Shown piece after piece: positions 9,963 through 17,598 of a stretch of DNA of 64,000 nucleotides. Source of the stretch: Enterococcus mundtii. GTDB lineage: Bacteria; Bacillota; Bacilli; Lactobacillales; Enterococcaceae. The position numbers were made by a program, and so were the translations under genes. The stretch's first letter is position 1. Every line of letters begins with the position of its first letter. The notes below the pieces were generated by a model. The model saw only the letters and a list, made by a program, of their open reading frames with translations, searched no databases and was not told the origin of the DNA. The stretch lies in contig NZ_CP018061.1 of the NCBI RefSeq assembly GCF_002813755.1, positions 1,850,001 to 1,914,000 of the forward strand. Reading direction: 5' to 3'.

Positions 9963-10851
9963 ACATAAACTGATAGGTACGATCGCAGAAACTGCAACGT
10001 ACGCATTGCGTTATGAAGTAGCGTTGAGTCCAAAACCAGGACTAGTCGATCCTATTTCAAATGGCGCGCATAATGATATGGATTTTCAAACATTTCAAAT
10101 AAGTATCGAAACGTTAACACCGTTTTTCCAAAAATATATCGAAGCAGGTTTTACTCATAAAGGGAACACGAAATCATTATTTGAAAAGCTAAGAAGCATT
10201 GGGTATCAGGCAGAACAAGCAATGCTTGTCGCAACGAATGATATCAATACACATAAAGGAGCGAATTTTTCGTTTGCGGTCATTTTAGGCGCGATCGGTT
10301 GGCACATGCAACAACGTTTTATCCAAAGACTTCCTTTAAGCGTCACACAGACGGAGCAAATTTTAAATCTTACAGGAGAACTGACCCATGATTTGATCAA
10401 AGAGGATTTTCACGGCTTAACACGGAAAACACAGCGAACACATGGGGAAGAGCTTTTTTTGGTGCACGGTATTTCAGGTGTTCGTGGCGAAGCTGCTCAG
10501 TGTTATCCTAGCCTTACTTCTATTCTTCTCCCTTACTTACGTTCAGCAAACTATCATGCGCCAGATGAAGTCTTTCTCCGTGCCTTGGTTTTGTTGATGA
10601 GTGAAATCGAAGACGGGAATCTACTTCACCGCGGCGGTATTCAGGAGTGGCAGAAAGTACAACAAGAAACAAAAAAAATCCATCAAGCAAATCTTCCATG
10701 GAGGCAGCTACTTGATGAATTAACAATCTATGATCAACGATTGACCAAACGCAATCTAAGCCCTGGTGGTGCAGCAGATTTACTTTCATTAGGTATTTTT
10801 TTCGCTCAATTAGAAGGATTACTTTCTTTACCAGAGGGTAAGAAAATATAG
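9955..10851 (+). CDS. citG: Triphosphoribosyl-dephospho-CoA synthase
   Basis: 298 residues from a TTG start at 9955 with GGAG upstream, overlapping the citO stop by 8 nt. EVALSPKPGLVDPISNGAHNDM and DINTHKGANFSFAVILG are CitG signatures. It condenses ATP with dephospho-CoA to make the citrate lyase prosthetic-group precursor that CitX transfers. In E. faecalis citG sits at the end of the lyase operon; here it is cotranscribed with the regulator citO. The 3' end overlaps the converging response-regulator gene by 46 bp. Confidence 0.94.
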   Translation: MTEHKLIGTIAETATYALRYEVALSPKPGLVDPISNGAHNDMDFQTFQISIETLTPFFQKYIEAGFTHKGNTKSLFEKLRSIGYQAEQAMLVATNDINTHKGANFSFAVILGAIGWHMQQRFIQRLPLSVTQTEQILNLTGELTHDLIKEDFHGLTRKTQRTHGEELFLVHGISGVRGEAAQCYPSLTSILLPYLRSANYHAPDEVFLRALVLLMSEIEDGNLLHRGGIQEWQKVQQETKKIHQANLPWRQLLDELTIYDQRLTKRNLSPGGAADLLSLGIFFAQLEGLLSLPEGKKI

Positions 10852-11534
10852 CCAAGTCCTCTAACCGTTCTGAGGTACTGGACATTTTTTGGATCATCTT
10901 CGATTTTGTTTCGTAAGTGATTGATAAAAACCATAATGGTATTGGCATCCAGCTCACTGTCATTCCAAACACTTTGATAAATTTGTTCCTTTGAAAAAAC
11001 CTGTTCGGGATTTTCTATAAAGAATTGCATCAGCTTGATTTTTTTTGAAGACAACTCAATAGATCTGCCTTTTTTATATAAACGATAAAGCGCTTTGTCA
11101 AAGCAAAAATCACCTATACTGATTTTATTTTTTTTGCACTGGGTCGTTTGTTCTTTAAGCACCTTATGTCTGTCCAAAATAGCGAGAACTTGCGCCTTTA
11201 GCAGTGTCGGATTGAAAGGTTTAGTGATGTAATAATCTGCTCCCATCTCCAAGCCAGTGATAATTTCAATCTCATTTTGTTGTTCGGTAAAAAAAACGAT
11301 GGGAGAAAGACTGTCTTGCTCTCGGATGAGTTGCACAATATGGTAGCCATCTGTTTGATGGGCTAAACGAATATCTAAGAGATATAGATCAAAAGTCACT
11401 CTAGACATGATATCCAGTGTTTTTTCGACGGAATCACTTTGATAGATCAATACACCAGCTGGTTGTAAGGCCTTCCAAATCATTCTTCTAAATGTTAGAT
11501 CTTCATCGATCGCCAATATCTTCTCATTTCTCAT
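10806..11534 (-). CDS. Orphan OmpR/PhoB-type response regulator
   Basis: 242 residues. Receiver domain about 1-120 with acidic IDEDLTFR, phospho-acceptor Asp in DLYLLDIRL, and the conserved Lys in YYITKPFN; the usual Thr/Ser switch residue is within VFFTEQQ. The winged-helix effector domain is about 140-235, with DANTIMVFINHLRNKI and RTVRGLGYIF. No histidine kinase lies next to it. The 3' end overlaps citG antisense by 46 bp without a terminator between. Its targets are unknown. Confidence 0.92.
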   Translation of the reverse strand: MRNEKILAIDEDLTFRRMIWKALQPAGVLIYQSDSVEKTLDIMSRVTFDLYLLDIRLAHQTDGYHIVQLIREQDSLSPIVFFTEQQNEIEIITGLEMGADYYITKPFNPTLLKAQVLAILDRHKVLKEQTTQCKKNKISIGDFCFDKALYRLYKKGRSIELSSKKIKLMQFFIENPEQVFSKEQIYQSVWNDSELDANTIMVFINHLRNKIEDDPKNVQYLRTVRGLGYIFLPSGKESNPSN

Positions 11535-12115
11535 TTTCTTTCCTCCTGCCTAGAGCATCCATAGGTTAAAAAATACACTATGACCTGCATTTTACTTATT
11601 CAATTAAAAAAGTAATTGATCATAATATCACAATTTATCCTTCAGCTCTATTATACGCACAGAAACGATGATTTCTCGTCTCAAAAAAAAGAAAATACAA
11701 TAAAAAAACATTTTTATTTACTCCATATAGACGTCGCTTCATATAATAATTTGTTTTTACTATTTTTTATGATAGTTAAACCTAGTGAAAATTTTTATAG
11801 AATTTTTTTTACAGCTTTATAGTATGACTAACTATAAATATCTATTATTAAGAAAAGTACAATTTGTCCTCAGAAAAAACTTTGAAAGAAAAATCCTTTA
11901 AAAAAGAAAGATACTTATAATTGTGGATAGAGTATGCAATGGAATATTTTGCTCATTTTTTTAATATGTTTTAATTATGTACACAAAATAATTCTAATAC
12001 AGATTTGAATGTTACTGCTGAAGTCACTTTAATCAAGAGTTTTAAAAAACATAGCATATTATAAGAAAGAACGGTAAAAATGTCCTGAAATACTCATACA
12101 AAAAACTTTTAAAAA
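11535..12115. other. AT-rich intergenic stretch
   Basis: About 580 bp of very AT-rich sequence between the response regulator and the Abi gene. I see no coding frame with a ribosome site, no RNA gene and no clear terminator. The base composition differs from the genes on either side and may mark the edge of the island that holds the Abi gene. Confidence 0.5.
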
Positions 12116-13129
12116 TTAAATTATATCTCTTAATAGTTCTGAAAAATCGTAATCAAGCCTAACCTTACTCGTTACTCTCGTATATAGATTGGGATTAGCT
12201 AATTTAAAATTATAAAATAGCGCCTTAAGTTCTCTTATGAAGTTGTTCCTAATTGTATGTCTCTTTGATAACATAATGGCTATAGTAACGAATAAAGAAG
12301 AGATATCATTTTTTAATATACCCTTTGTATATAAGCTTCTAATTTCTTTTCTTTCAAGTGCGTATAACTCTAAAAGATGGATTTTGATATTGTGTCTAGA
12401 GCGATGATTAATGATTCTATTACTGTGTGCAGCACGATTCCTGTATTCTTTTATGATTGTAGTTAGATTTACAAAAAATTCCAGATTTTCTTCTATATCA
12501 GTTATGTGGTAAAACGGGTACTGGCTGAAATCATACATCATAGTTTTAACAGTTTGCTCTTTTATTTGTCTATCAGATAGCTTATACCAATACATAAAAG
12601 TATCCATAGATAAACAACCCGCCAATACCCATGGTGGTACATAGCCATACATATTGGAATAATGCTTTATCTGTAAATCTCTTTCCCTATCAATAGTTCG
12701 ATTTAATTTTTCTAATAAAATCTCAATTTCGTATTTTTGTTCCTTTTTTACAAAACTACCTTTTCTATATTTTTTTCGATCAAGGTAATCATGGTTTTTA
12801 TGTCCATAATGTTTGCCAATATGGTATGAAAATATAGCTTTAATAGAATCTTCAATTCTCAATAAGTATTTAAAAATCAATGCTGAAAGTTCTTTATCAA
12901 AATCATATGTATCTCTTAAATCTACAAATAGTACGTATTGATAATCATCTTCCCCATTTTTATCTATAATACTGAAAAAATCTTTATATCCGTTAACTAG
13001 TGAATAATATGAATTATTTTGCAATGCATATATTGCATCTTTCCTTTCTTCATCATTCCTAAACCTAAGTTTTCGAGACTCAAGTTTTTTTATTTGTTCT
13101 TCCAAAGATAAAAAAATTTTTTCTCCCAT
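12116..13129 (-). CDS. Abi_2 (AbiD/AbiF-like) abortive-infection protein with HEPN motif
   Basis: 337 residues. The N-terminal KIFLSLEEQIKKLESRKLRF, NNSYYSLVNGYKDFF and YDFDKELSALIFKYLLRIED segments match the Abi_2 family (PF07751). R230-N-R-A-A-H235 is an R-x4-H motif like the catalytic one in HEPN RNases. Such proteins usually stop phage growth by RNA cleavage in infected cells; this activity is inferred. The gene is AT-rich, stands alone between ssrA and an integrase remnant, and has an AGGG ribosome site. It could also be a toxin whose antitoxin is elsewhere. Confidence 0.85.
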   Translation of the reverse strand: MGEKIFLSLEEQIKKLESRKLRFRNDEERKDAIYALQNNSYYSLVNGYKDFFSIIDKNGEDDYQYVLFVDLRDTYDFDKELSALIFKYLLRIEDSIKAIFSYHIGKHYGHKNHDYLDRKKYRKGSFVKKEQKYEIEILLEKLNRTIDRERDLQIKHYSNMYGYVPPWVLAGCLSMDTFMYWYKLSDRQIKEQTVKTMMYDFSQYPFYHITDIEENLEFFVNLTTIIKEYRNRAAHSNRIINHRSRHNIKIHLLELYALERKEIRSLYTKGILKNDISSLFVTIAIMLSKRHTIRNNFIRELKALFYNFKLANPNLYTRVTSKVRLDYDFSELLRDII

Positions 13130-13154
13130 ATTATTATCCCTTCAAAATGATAGA

Positions 13155-13197
13155 AAAATAGCCCCAATCCATAAAAAATATGAAATGGGACTATTTT
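13155..13197. terminator. Hairpin in the Abi leader
   Basis: The arms AAAATAGCCCCA and TGGGACTATTTT pair at 11 of 12 positions around a 19-nt loop; the A/T-rich arm ends give a terminator-like form on both strands. On the minus strand it lies in the untranslated leader between the predicted Abi promoter and its ribosome site, so it could act as an attenuator. It could equally end transcription coming from the integrase side. Confidence 0.55.
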
Positions 13198-13225
13198 CCT
13201 AGGCATCGCGCCCTTCGTTAAATAA

Positions 13226-13299
<74 letters not shown>

Positions 13300-13383
13300 T
13301 TTTTCATACTAATTTTTTAGCACAAGAATTTTTTCTATTTAGTTGGAATAGTCAATACTTAATACTTAAAATAAAAATCCTGA

Positions 13384-13541
13384 TGTTCTTCATTATCGAA
13401 ATCAGCAAAACATATAAGAACGTCCAATCTCGTTTAGGTCATTCGGATATCCAAACGACTATGAACATCTATACTCATGTTTCACCCGAGAAGCGTGATG
13501 AGACGGCAGTTAATTTCGCCAACTATCTAGCAATGAGCTGA
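13384..13541 (+). pseudogene. 3' remnant of a phage-type tyrosine integrase
   Basis: The last ~45 codons of an integrase remain: NVQSRLGHSDIQTT followed by MNIYTHVSPEKRDET and a stop at 13541. LGHS and the IYTHV tyrosine belong to the C-terminal catalytic part of tyrosine recombinases. Upstream the frame loses similarity and there is no start. It points toward the 3' end of ssrA, a common integration site, so it likely marks a decayed island. Just after it the sequence ACGTATTCAAA occurs twice in tandem. Confidence 0.85.
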
Positions 13542-13575
13542 ACGTATTCAAAAACGTATTCAAAACAAAAAAAAT

Positions 13576-13622
13576 GTAGCAAGAACACTGTACAATCGCT
13601 GGTACAACAGTGTTTTTGCTAC
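13576..13622 (-). terminator. Terminator of ssrA
   Basis: Arms of 16 bp with one mismatch enclose 15 nt. On the minus strand the stem is followed by a run of eight T, a classic Rho-independent terminator just after the 3' end of ssrA. It also separates ssrA from the integrase remnant. Confidence 0.85.
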
Positions 13623-13640
13623 TTATATGATTTCTCCGAA

Positions 13641-14005
13641 TGGAGACGGCGGGAGTCGAACCCGCGTCCAAACACATCGCCACTTAAAAATCTACGTTCA
13701 TAGTCAACTCATTTAGAGGTTCGCTTTACAGCTTGCCGAGTGACAGGCATTCTGTATCGCTAGTCTGATGTTCTCTTTTTCAACTTACAGACGGAAAGTT
13801 GAAACGTATCCCACTAAAGTTAGGACCCTTACTCGAGCACATGGGCGATGCCGAGAGGATCTACGCTAACTGTTTTTAGGCAGCTAAAGCGTAAGAGTTG
13901 TTTTCGTTTTTAGCAGTTATATTTAACTGTAACGTTTTAGCGTAGACGTAACCTACGAAACGCAATTCAAGCTCGAACTGTGCCTGTCGAATCCGTAACG
14001 TCCCC
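13641..14005 (-). ncRNA. ssrA: Transfer-messenger RNA (tmRNA)
   Basis: The 5' end GGGGACGTTACGGATTCGAC and the 3' end with the T-arm GGTTCGACTCCCGCC and a terminal CCA form the tRNA-like domain of a one-piece tmRNA of about 365 nt. The tag frame (13876-13914) encodes AKNENNSYALAA followed by TAA. The RNA rescues stalled ribosomes and marks their products for proteolysis. The 3' end faces the integrase remnant, and this region is a frequent attachment site for genetic elements. Confidence 0.97.
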
Positions 14006-14044
14006 TTAATAAAATGGGTTACGGTATTTTCAAGATACTTACAT

Positions 14045-14073
14045 AATATACCACATATGTCGTTTTTTTTCAA
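14045..14073 (-). promoter_or_regulatory. Promoter of ssrA
   Basis: Minus strand TTGAAA (14068-14073) and TATATT (14045-14050) are separated by 17 bp. The mature tmRNA begins about 40 nt downstream, which leaves a short 5' leader for RNase P to remove. Confidence 0.7.
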
Positions 14074-14232
14074 TATGGTTGATTGCTTTTCAAGTAGATG
14101 CTTCACTTCTTGAGGGAAACAAGAAAGGTCTAAGGGATAAATAGACATTATACTTTTCTTGCTCCCTCTTAAAGTGAACGTTCTTTCTACTTTAGCTGCT
14201 TCGATCGCAAAAGAACGTGTCAGCAAATCGTT

Positions 14233-14520
14233 TTATGCAAGTGTTTTCGCGACATTCAATTCTGTTTCTTTTTCTGCATATTCAGGCATGTTTTTGAACA
14301 ATTGTTGCAACAATGGACTTTGGTTATGTCCTTCGATTGCTTGTTCATCCCGCCAATTTTCAACCATCACAAAGACATTTACTTGTTCCGTTGACTCATA
14401 CAATTGATAACTCAAGCAGCCGTCTTCTTTTCTAGTCGCTTCGATCAATTGTGTCGCTTCTTCTAAAAATTCAGCGCGCTTTGCTTCTTTGATAGTGAAT
14501 TTTGCATTGATGATGATCAT
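14233..14520 (-). CDS. ABM-domain protein, putative quinol monooxygenase
   Basis: 95 residues, a single antibiotic-biosynthesis-monooxygenase (ABM) ferredoxin-like domain of the YgiN kind: IIINAKFTIKEAKRAEFLEE at the start, EDGCLSYQLYES in the middle and ENWRDEQAIEGHNQSP with the conserved His. Members are small dimeric enzymes acting on quinols or related compounds; the substrate cannot be told here. The gene lies 21 nt after the nitroreductase stop, behind AAGGAGACG, so the two likely form one redox operon with the MarR gene upstream. Confidence 0.85.
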   Translation of the reverse strand: MIIINAKFTIKEAKRAEFLEEATQLIEATRKEDGCLSYQLYESTEQVNVFVMVENWRDEQAIEGHNQSPLLQQLFKNMPEYAEKETELNVAKTLA

Positions 14521-14541
14521 TCGTCCGTCTCCTTTTTCTTT

Positions 14542-15180
14542 CTATTTGAAAGAAGTGATTTTTTCTGAAGCTAAACGAACAGATTCGTAGCCTTGATCGA
14601 CCGCTTTACCAACTGACAAGATCATTACAGGTACGTAACGTTCTTTGTCCAAATCGAAAGCTTCTGCTAATTGGTCTGCTTCAAATCCGCCGATTGGATT
14701 TGTATCATACCCATGGCTACGTGCAGTTAACATAAATTGCATAGCTGCTAAGCTTGAATCGATTTTCACTACGTCATTCATTTGTTCACGTGTGAAATTT
14801 TTGTAATAAGGAATGATCGCTGCTAGTTGTTCGTCACGAACTTCTGCTGGCATTTTGCCTTCTTCTACAGCTTGACCATAAATTTCTTCTCCGTATTCGT
14901 AGCAATTCATATCACCAAAAATCAAGACCATGGCAGATGAAGTATCATTTTGTTTTGTGTTGAAACGGATCAATGGTTTCAATTTTGCTTTTGCTTCTTC
15001 GCTTTCAACTACTACAAAGCGCCAAGGTTGTAGATTCACAGAAGATGGTGCTGTTGTTGCTTCTTGGATCATTTCCAACATTTCTTCATGAGGGATTTTC
15101 ACATTTTCGTCGTACACACGGATTGATTTTCTGCCAAAGACAATATCAGAGAAATCATTGTTTGCTAGAGTTTTATTCAT
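14542..15180 (-). CDS. Nitroreductase-family FMN oxidoreductase
   Basis: 212 residues. FGRKSIRVYD and APSSVNLQPWRFVVVE near the N-terminus are the FMN-binding signatures of the nitroreductase fold, and NPIGGFEADQLAEAF is the typical second half. It should reduce quinones or nitro compounds with NAD(P)H. It sits 31 nt after the marR-like gene, suggesting a MarR-controlled stress operon together with the ABM protein. Confidence 0.92.
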   Translation of the reverse strand: MNKTLANNDFSDIVFGRKSIRVYDENVKIPHEEMLEMIQEATTAPSSVNLQPWRFVVVESEEAKAKLKPLIRFNTKQNDTSSAMVLIFGDMNCYEYGEEIYGQAVEEGKMPAEVRDEQLAAIIPYYKNFTREQMNDVVKIDSSLAAMQFMLTARSHGYDTNPIGGFEADQLAEAFDLDKERYVPVMILSVGKAVDQGYESVRLASEKITSFK

Positions 15181-15211
15181 TACTTAACCGCTTCTTTCTT
15201 CATTTTGATTT

Positions 15212-15616
15212 TTAGTATAATTTATCTAGTAATTTAGTCAGTTGATCGATTTCTTCATCTGATAGCGAAACACACAGGGAGTCATCTGATTCTTGATGAT
15301 TTTTTTCACACTCGGTCAATTCATTCACTGCTTTATCGGACAAAGAAACGAATACTTCACGATTATTGTTCTCATTTCTTTTTCTGATCACATATCCTTT
15401 TTGTTCTAATATCTTTAGATGACGTGAAATAGCTGCCAAATCGATTTTTAAATCGCTCTGTAACTTATTTTGCAAACATTCCCCATTTTCTTGTAAGAAC
15501 ATCAAGATCTCGTACCTCGTTAAACTAAATCCAGTTTCCTTTTCAAATAAAGCTGTTCCTTCTTGACTGATGATTTTTATCTGATAAAGCAATTGACTTA
15601 ACTTTCTCAGCTCCAT
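15212..15616 (-). CDS. MarR-family transcriptional regulator
   Basis: 134 residues with the MarR winged helix: LTRYEILMFLQENGECLQNKL, LKIDLAAISRHLKILEQKGYV as helix-turn-helix, and the wing RKRNENNNREVFVSLSD. The ribosome site AGGAGGCG precedes the ATG. A perfect palindrome 32 bp upstream is the likely operator, so it probably represses itself and the nitroreductase/ABM genes. The inducer is unknown. Confidence 0.92.
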   Translation of the reverse strand: MELRKLSQLLYQIKIISQEGTALFEKETGFSLTRYEILMFLQENGECLQNKLQSDLKIDLAAISRHLKILEQKGYVIRKRNENNNREVFVSLSDKAVNELTECEKNHQESDDSLCVSLSDEEIDQLTKLLDKLY

Positions 15617-15647
15617 ACTGTCGCCTCCTACTATCGTTGACTAATCA

Positions 15648-15667
15648 ATTATTGACTTGTCAATAAT
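15648..15667. promoter_or_regulatory. Likely MarR operator
   Basis: The palindrome ATTATTGAC-TT-GTCAATAAT has perfect 9-bp arms and lies just upstream of the marR-like start. A looser pair TTGA-CTAA-TCAA is directly next to it. Size and position suit autorepression. Confidence 0.7.
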
Positions 15668-15709
15668 ATAAATCATTTACTTTCTTTTGTAAAGTAAAAA
15701 GAAAAAGAA

Positions 15710-15742
15710 GCAAGTTAAAAGTTATTTTCCCTTTTAACTTGC
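15710..15742 (-). terminator. Terminator hairpin
   Basis: A perfect 12-bp stem (GCAAGTTAAAAG and its complement) with a 9-nt loop. On the minus strand it is followed by a T-rich stretch, so it stops transcripts before the marR promoter. Confidence 0.7.
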
Positions 15743-15830
15743 CCCTTCTTCAACTGTCTGTATTCGAGTATTCTATTTCTTGACGATTATGTATGAATGC
15801 TCAATTGCTTCTATTATGTATGCAAATTAA

Positions 15831-15875
15831 AGGAAGTCTGATAATTAACAATAGCTTATTCAAATCAGACTTCCT
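15831..15875 (-). terminator. Inverted repeat after the small hypothetical gene
   Basis: Perfect 12-bp arms (AGGAAGTCTGAT and its complement) enclose about 21 nt; TTTAATTTG follows on the minus strand. It lies 27 nt after the stop of the 87-residue gene and probably helps terminate it. Confidence 0.6.
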
Positions 15876-15901
15876 GATAGGCGATAGTCGTATTCATCAC
15901 T

Positions 15902-16165
15902 TTAAGATACCATTGCTTGTGTGTAAAGCTTGGTTGGTGACTGAAAGACCTGTTCAACGGGACTCAACTCAAAGATATCTGTATATTTTGCGACAACTTT
16001 CCCACATTTCTCTAGAATATCTAAGTGATCTGTACGATCATATTCCTCTACACTCATAATCACACAATTTTCTAATTTTCCGATTACTTCTCCGACTACT
16101 TTATTTTTGATGCCGATTGGATGGCATACATATTTTTGTCCTAAAACGATTGTTTCGCTTGTCAT
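15902..16165 (-). CDS. Small protein, possibly DUF2187-like
   Basis: 87 residues behind a good AGAGGAGAATG ribosome site. The middle, VGQKYVCHPIGIKNKVVGEV followed by GKLENCVIMSVEEYDRTDH, has the look of the short SH3-like DUF2187 proteins of Firmicutes, but the match is by eye and weak. There is no signal peptide or membrane helix. It stands alone between two terminators. The function is unknown. Confidence 0.6.
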   Translation of the reverse strand: MTSETIVLGQKYVCHPIGIKNKVVGEVIGKLENCVIMSVEEYDRTDHLDILEKCGKVVAKYTDIFELSPVEQVFQSPTKLYTQAMVS

Positions 16166-16259
16166 AACTCATTCTCCTCTTGTTCTTTAATATTTCATAA
16201 AATGATAATAACATTAAAATTAGATTATGAAAACAAAAATATTCAATAAATTTAAAAAA

Positions 16260-16295
16260 AGTTGAAAAAAAGTGATCAAACACCTTTTTTCAACT
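16260..16295 (-). terminator. Terminator after the Met-sulfoxide reductase gene
   Basis: AGTTGAAAAAA and its complement form an 11-bp stem, flanked by T-rich sequence on the minus strand. It lies 11 nt after the stop of the 162-residue gene. Confidence 0.75.
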
Positions 16296-16305
16296 CTTTT
16301 TCACT

Positions 16306-16794
16306 TTATTTCATAACATTTACAGGAAAATCACCTAACAATAACTCAACATATCGTTCCAAAAATTCTTGATCTAAAGCATCGTAGCCCTCGGTCACAC
16401 CACAATCGATATCAAGTACTCCGATCAATTGGCCATCTTTGATCATTGGCACTACGATTTCAGATTGTGCGGCTGAATCACATGAAATATAATTTTCATG
16501 GGTTTTCACATTCGCAACGATCAATGTTTTTTGCTTTTCTGCTGCTTCGCCACACACACCTTTTCCCATTTTGATACGGGTACATGATACTCTACCTTGG
16601 AAAGGACCTAAAATCAATTCTTGTCCATCATATAAATAATAGCCGGCAAAGACTGTTTGAGGTAATGTTTCATTCAATAATGCAGAGGAATTAGCTAAAT
16701 TGGCTAACCAGTTATCTTCTGCTTCTAAAAGTCCTTTTTGTTGGAGTAGCAAAATTTCATAAGCATCTCTTTTTTCTTTTTCTGTCCATAACAT
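16306..16794 (-). CDS. msrC: Free methionine-(R)-sulfoxide reductase (GAF domain)
   Basis: 162 residues, one GAF domain. Cys71 (VSCTRI), Cys81 (GKGVCGEAA) and Cys105 ([14 protein letters not shown]) have the same spacing (10 and 24 residues) as the three redox cysteines of E. coli fRMsr. The enzyme reduces free Met-R-sulfoxide. The ribosome site is GAAGGAGTGAG, and a terminator follows, so it is a single-gene unit. Confidence 0.92.
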   Translation of the reverse strand: MLWTEKEKRDAYEILLLQQKGLLEAEDNWLANLANSSALLNETLPQTVFAGYYLYDGQELILGPFQGRVSCTRIKMGKGVCGEAAEKQKTLIVANVKTHENYISCDSAAQSEIVVPMIKDGQLIGVLDIDCGVTEGYDALDQEFLERYVELLLGDFPVNVMK

Positions 16795-16878
16795 CCAAAC
16801 TCACTCCTTCTATGCCCAAAATTATAGCCTAATTCAAGGAGCAATGCCATGATTTGTTTTTCATTCTTAATGACTAGA

Positions 16879-17586
16879 TCATTCTGCTTGCTCGATTTCA
16901 GCAGCTAGATCTGCATAGTCGATTTCATTTTGGATAAAAGTCGGATCATTTGTCGGAAAATGTTGCATCAAAGATTCCATTTGACTGATTTCTACTGTTC
17001 CTTGCGACACATCAAAATCAAGGATATGCCCTCCAAATGTTTTCTCATCGTCAATAAAATGCAAATGGAAGCCTGCAGCAGCCACCCCTTGAAATAATTC
17101 CGGTGTATAAAACCCAACAATTGTCCCTTGAATATCTGATCGATGGAACTCTGGCTGGGATTCTGAGATCTTCGCTAAGCGTCGGTATGGTTTCTCTTGT
17201 TTCGGCATGATCCGGATATGCATATCTTTAAATAAACCGCTGATCTTGACGGCTAAAAAGAGATTTTTTCCTGCTTCGTCCTTCAGGATTTGTTCTTTTA
17301 ATGCTTCGCTAGATAGCTGTTTGACTGCAAATGAACGATCCGCTGAAAATGCAGTGATTGCCGCATAAGGAGTGGACTCTTCTCCGGACAAATGGATCAA
17401 TGCGCCATCTGATCTACCTTGATAGGCTTCACCGTCTAAAAATATCACTTCGCCGTCTAACCCATGCAATGTTCCAAGACCTAGTGTACCGTACTTTAAG
17501 ACCTCCGCAATGGAAGTAGTACCGTCCATCAGTCCCGCCATTAGCGCACCTAATGTACCATGTTGATATAATACTTTCTCTGTCAT
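16879..17586 (-). CDS. budA: Alpha-acetolactate decarboxylase
   Basis: 235 residues. It converts alpha-acetolactate to acetoin. GTLGLGTLHGLDGEVIFLDG is the family start, and the metal-binding histidines are visible in AAGFHLHFIDDEKTFGGHILD. It follows the synthase gene by 12 nt behind AAGGGGATG. The pair diverts pyruvate, for example from citrate, to neutral acetoin. The symbol alsD is equivalent. Confidence 0.96.
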   Translation of the reverse strand: MTEKVLYQHGTLGALMAGLMDGTTSIAEVLKYGTLGLGTLHGLDGEVIFLDGEAYQGRSDGALIHLSGEESTPYAAITAFSADRSFAVKQLSSEALKEQILKDEAGKNLFLAVKISGLFKDMHIRIMPKQEKPYRRLAKISESQPEFHRSDIQGTIVGFYTPELFQGVAAAGFHLHFIDDEKTFGGHILDFDVSQGTVEISQMESLMQHFPTNDPTFIQNEIDYADLAAEIEQAE

Positions 17587-17598
17587 CTGAACATCCCC

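Noticed and set aside
11616..11822. A 68-codon plus-strand frame in the AT-rich region
   Set aside because: No ribosome site, very biased composition and no similarity to a known family; chance frame.
13876..14226. A 116-codon minus-strand frame that ends in NENNSYALAA
   Set aside because: It is a read-through of tmRNA and its promoter region; only the 12-residue tag at its end is translated.
15793..16059. An 88-codon plus-strand frame
   Set aside because: It crosses a hairpin and lies antisense to the 87-residue gene, with no ribosome site.
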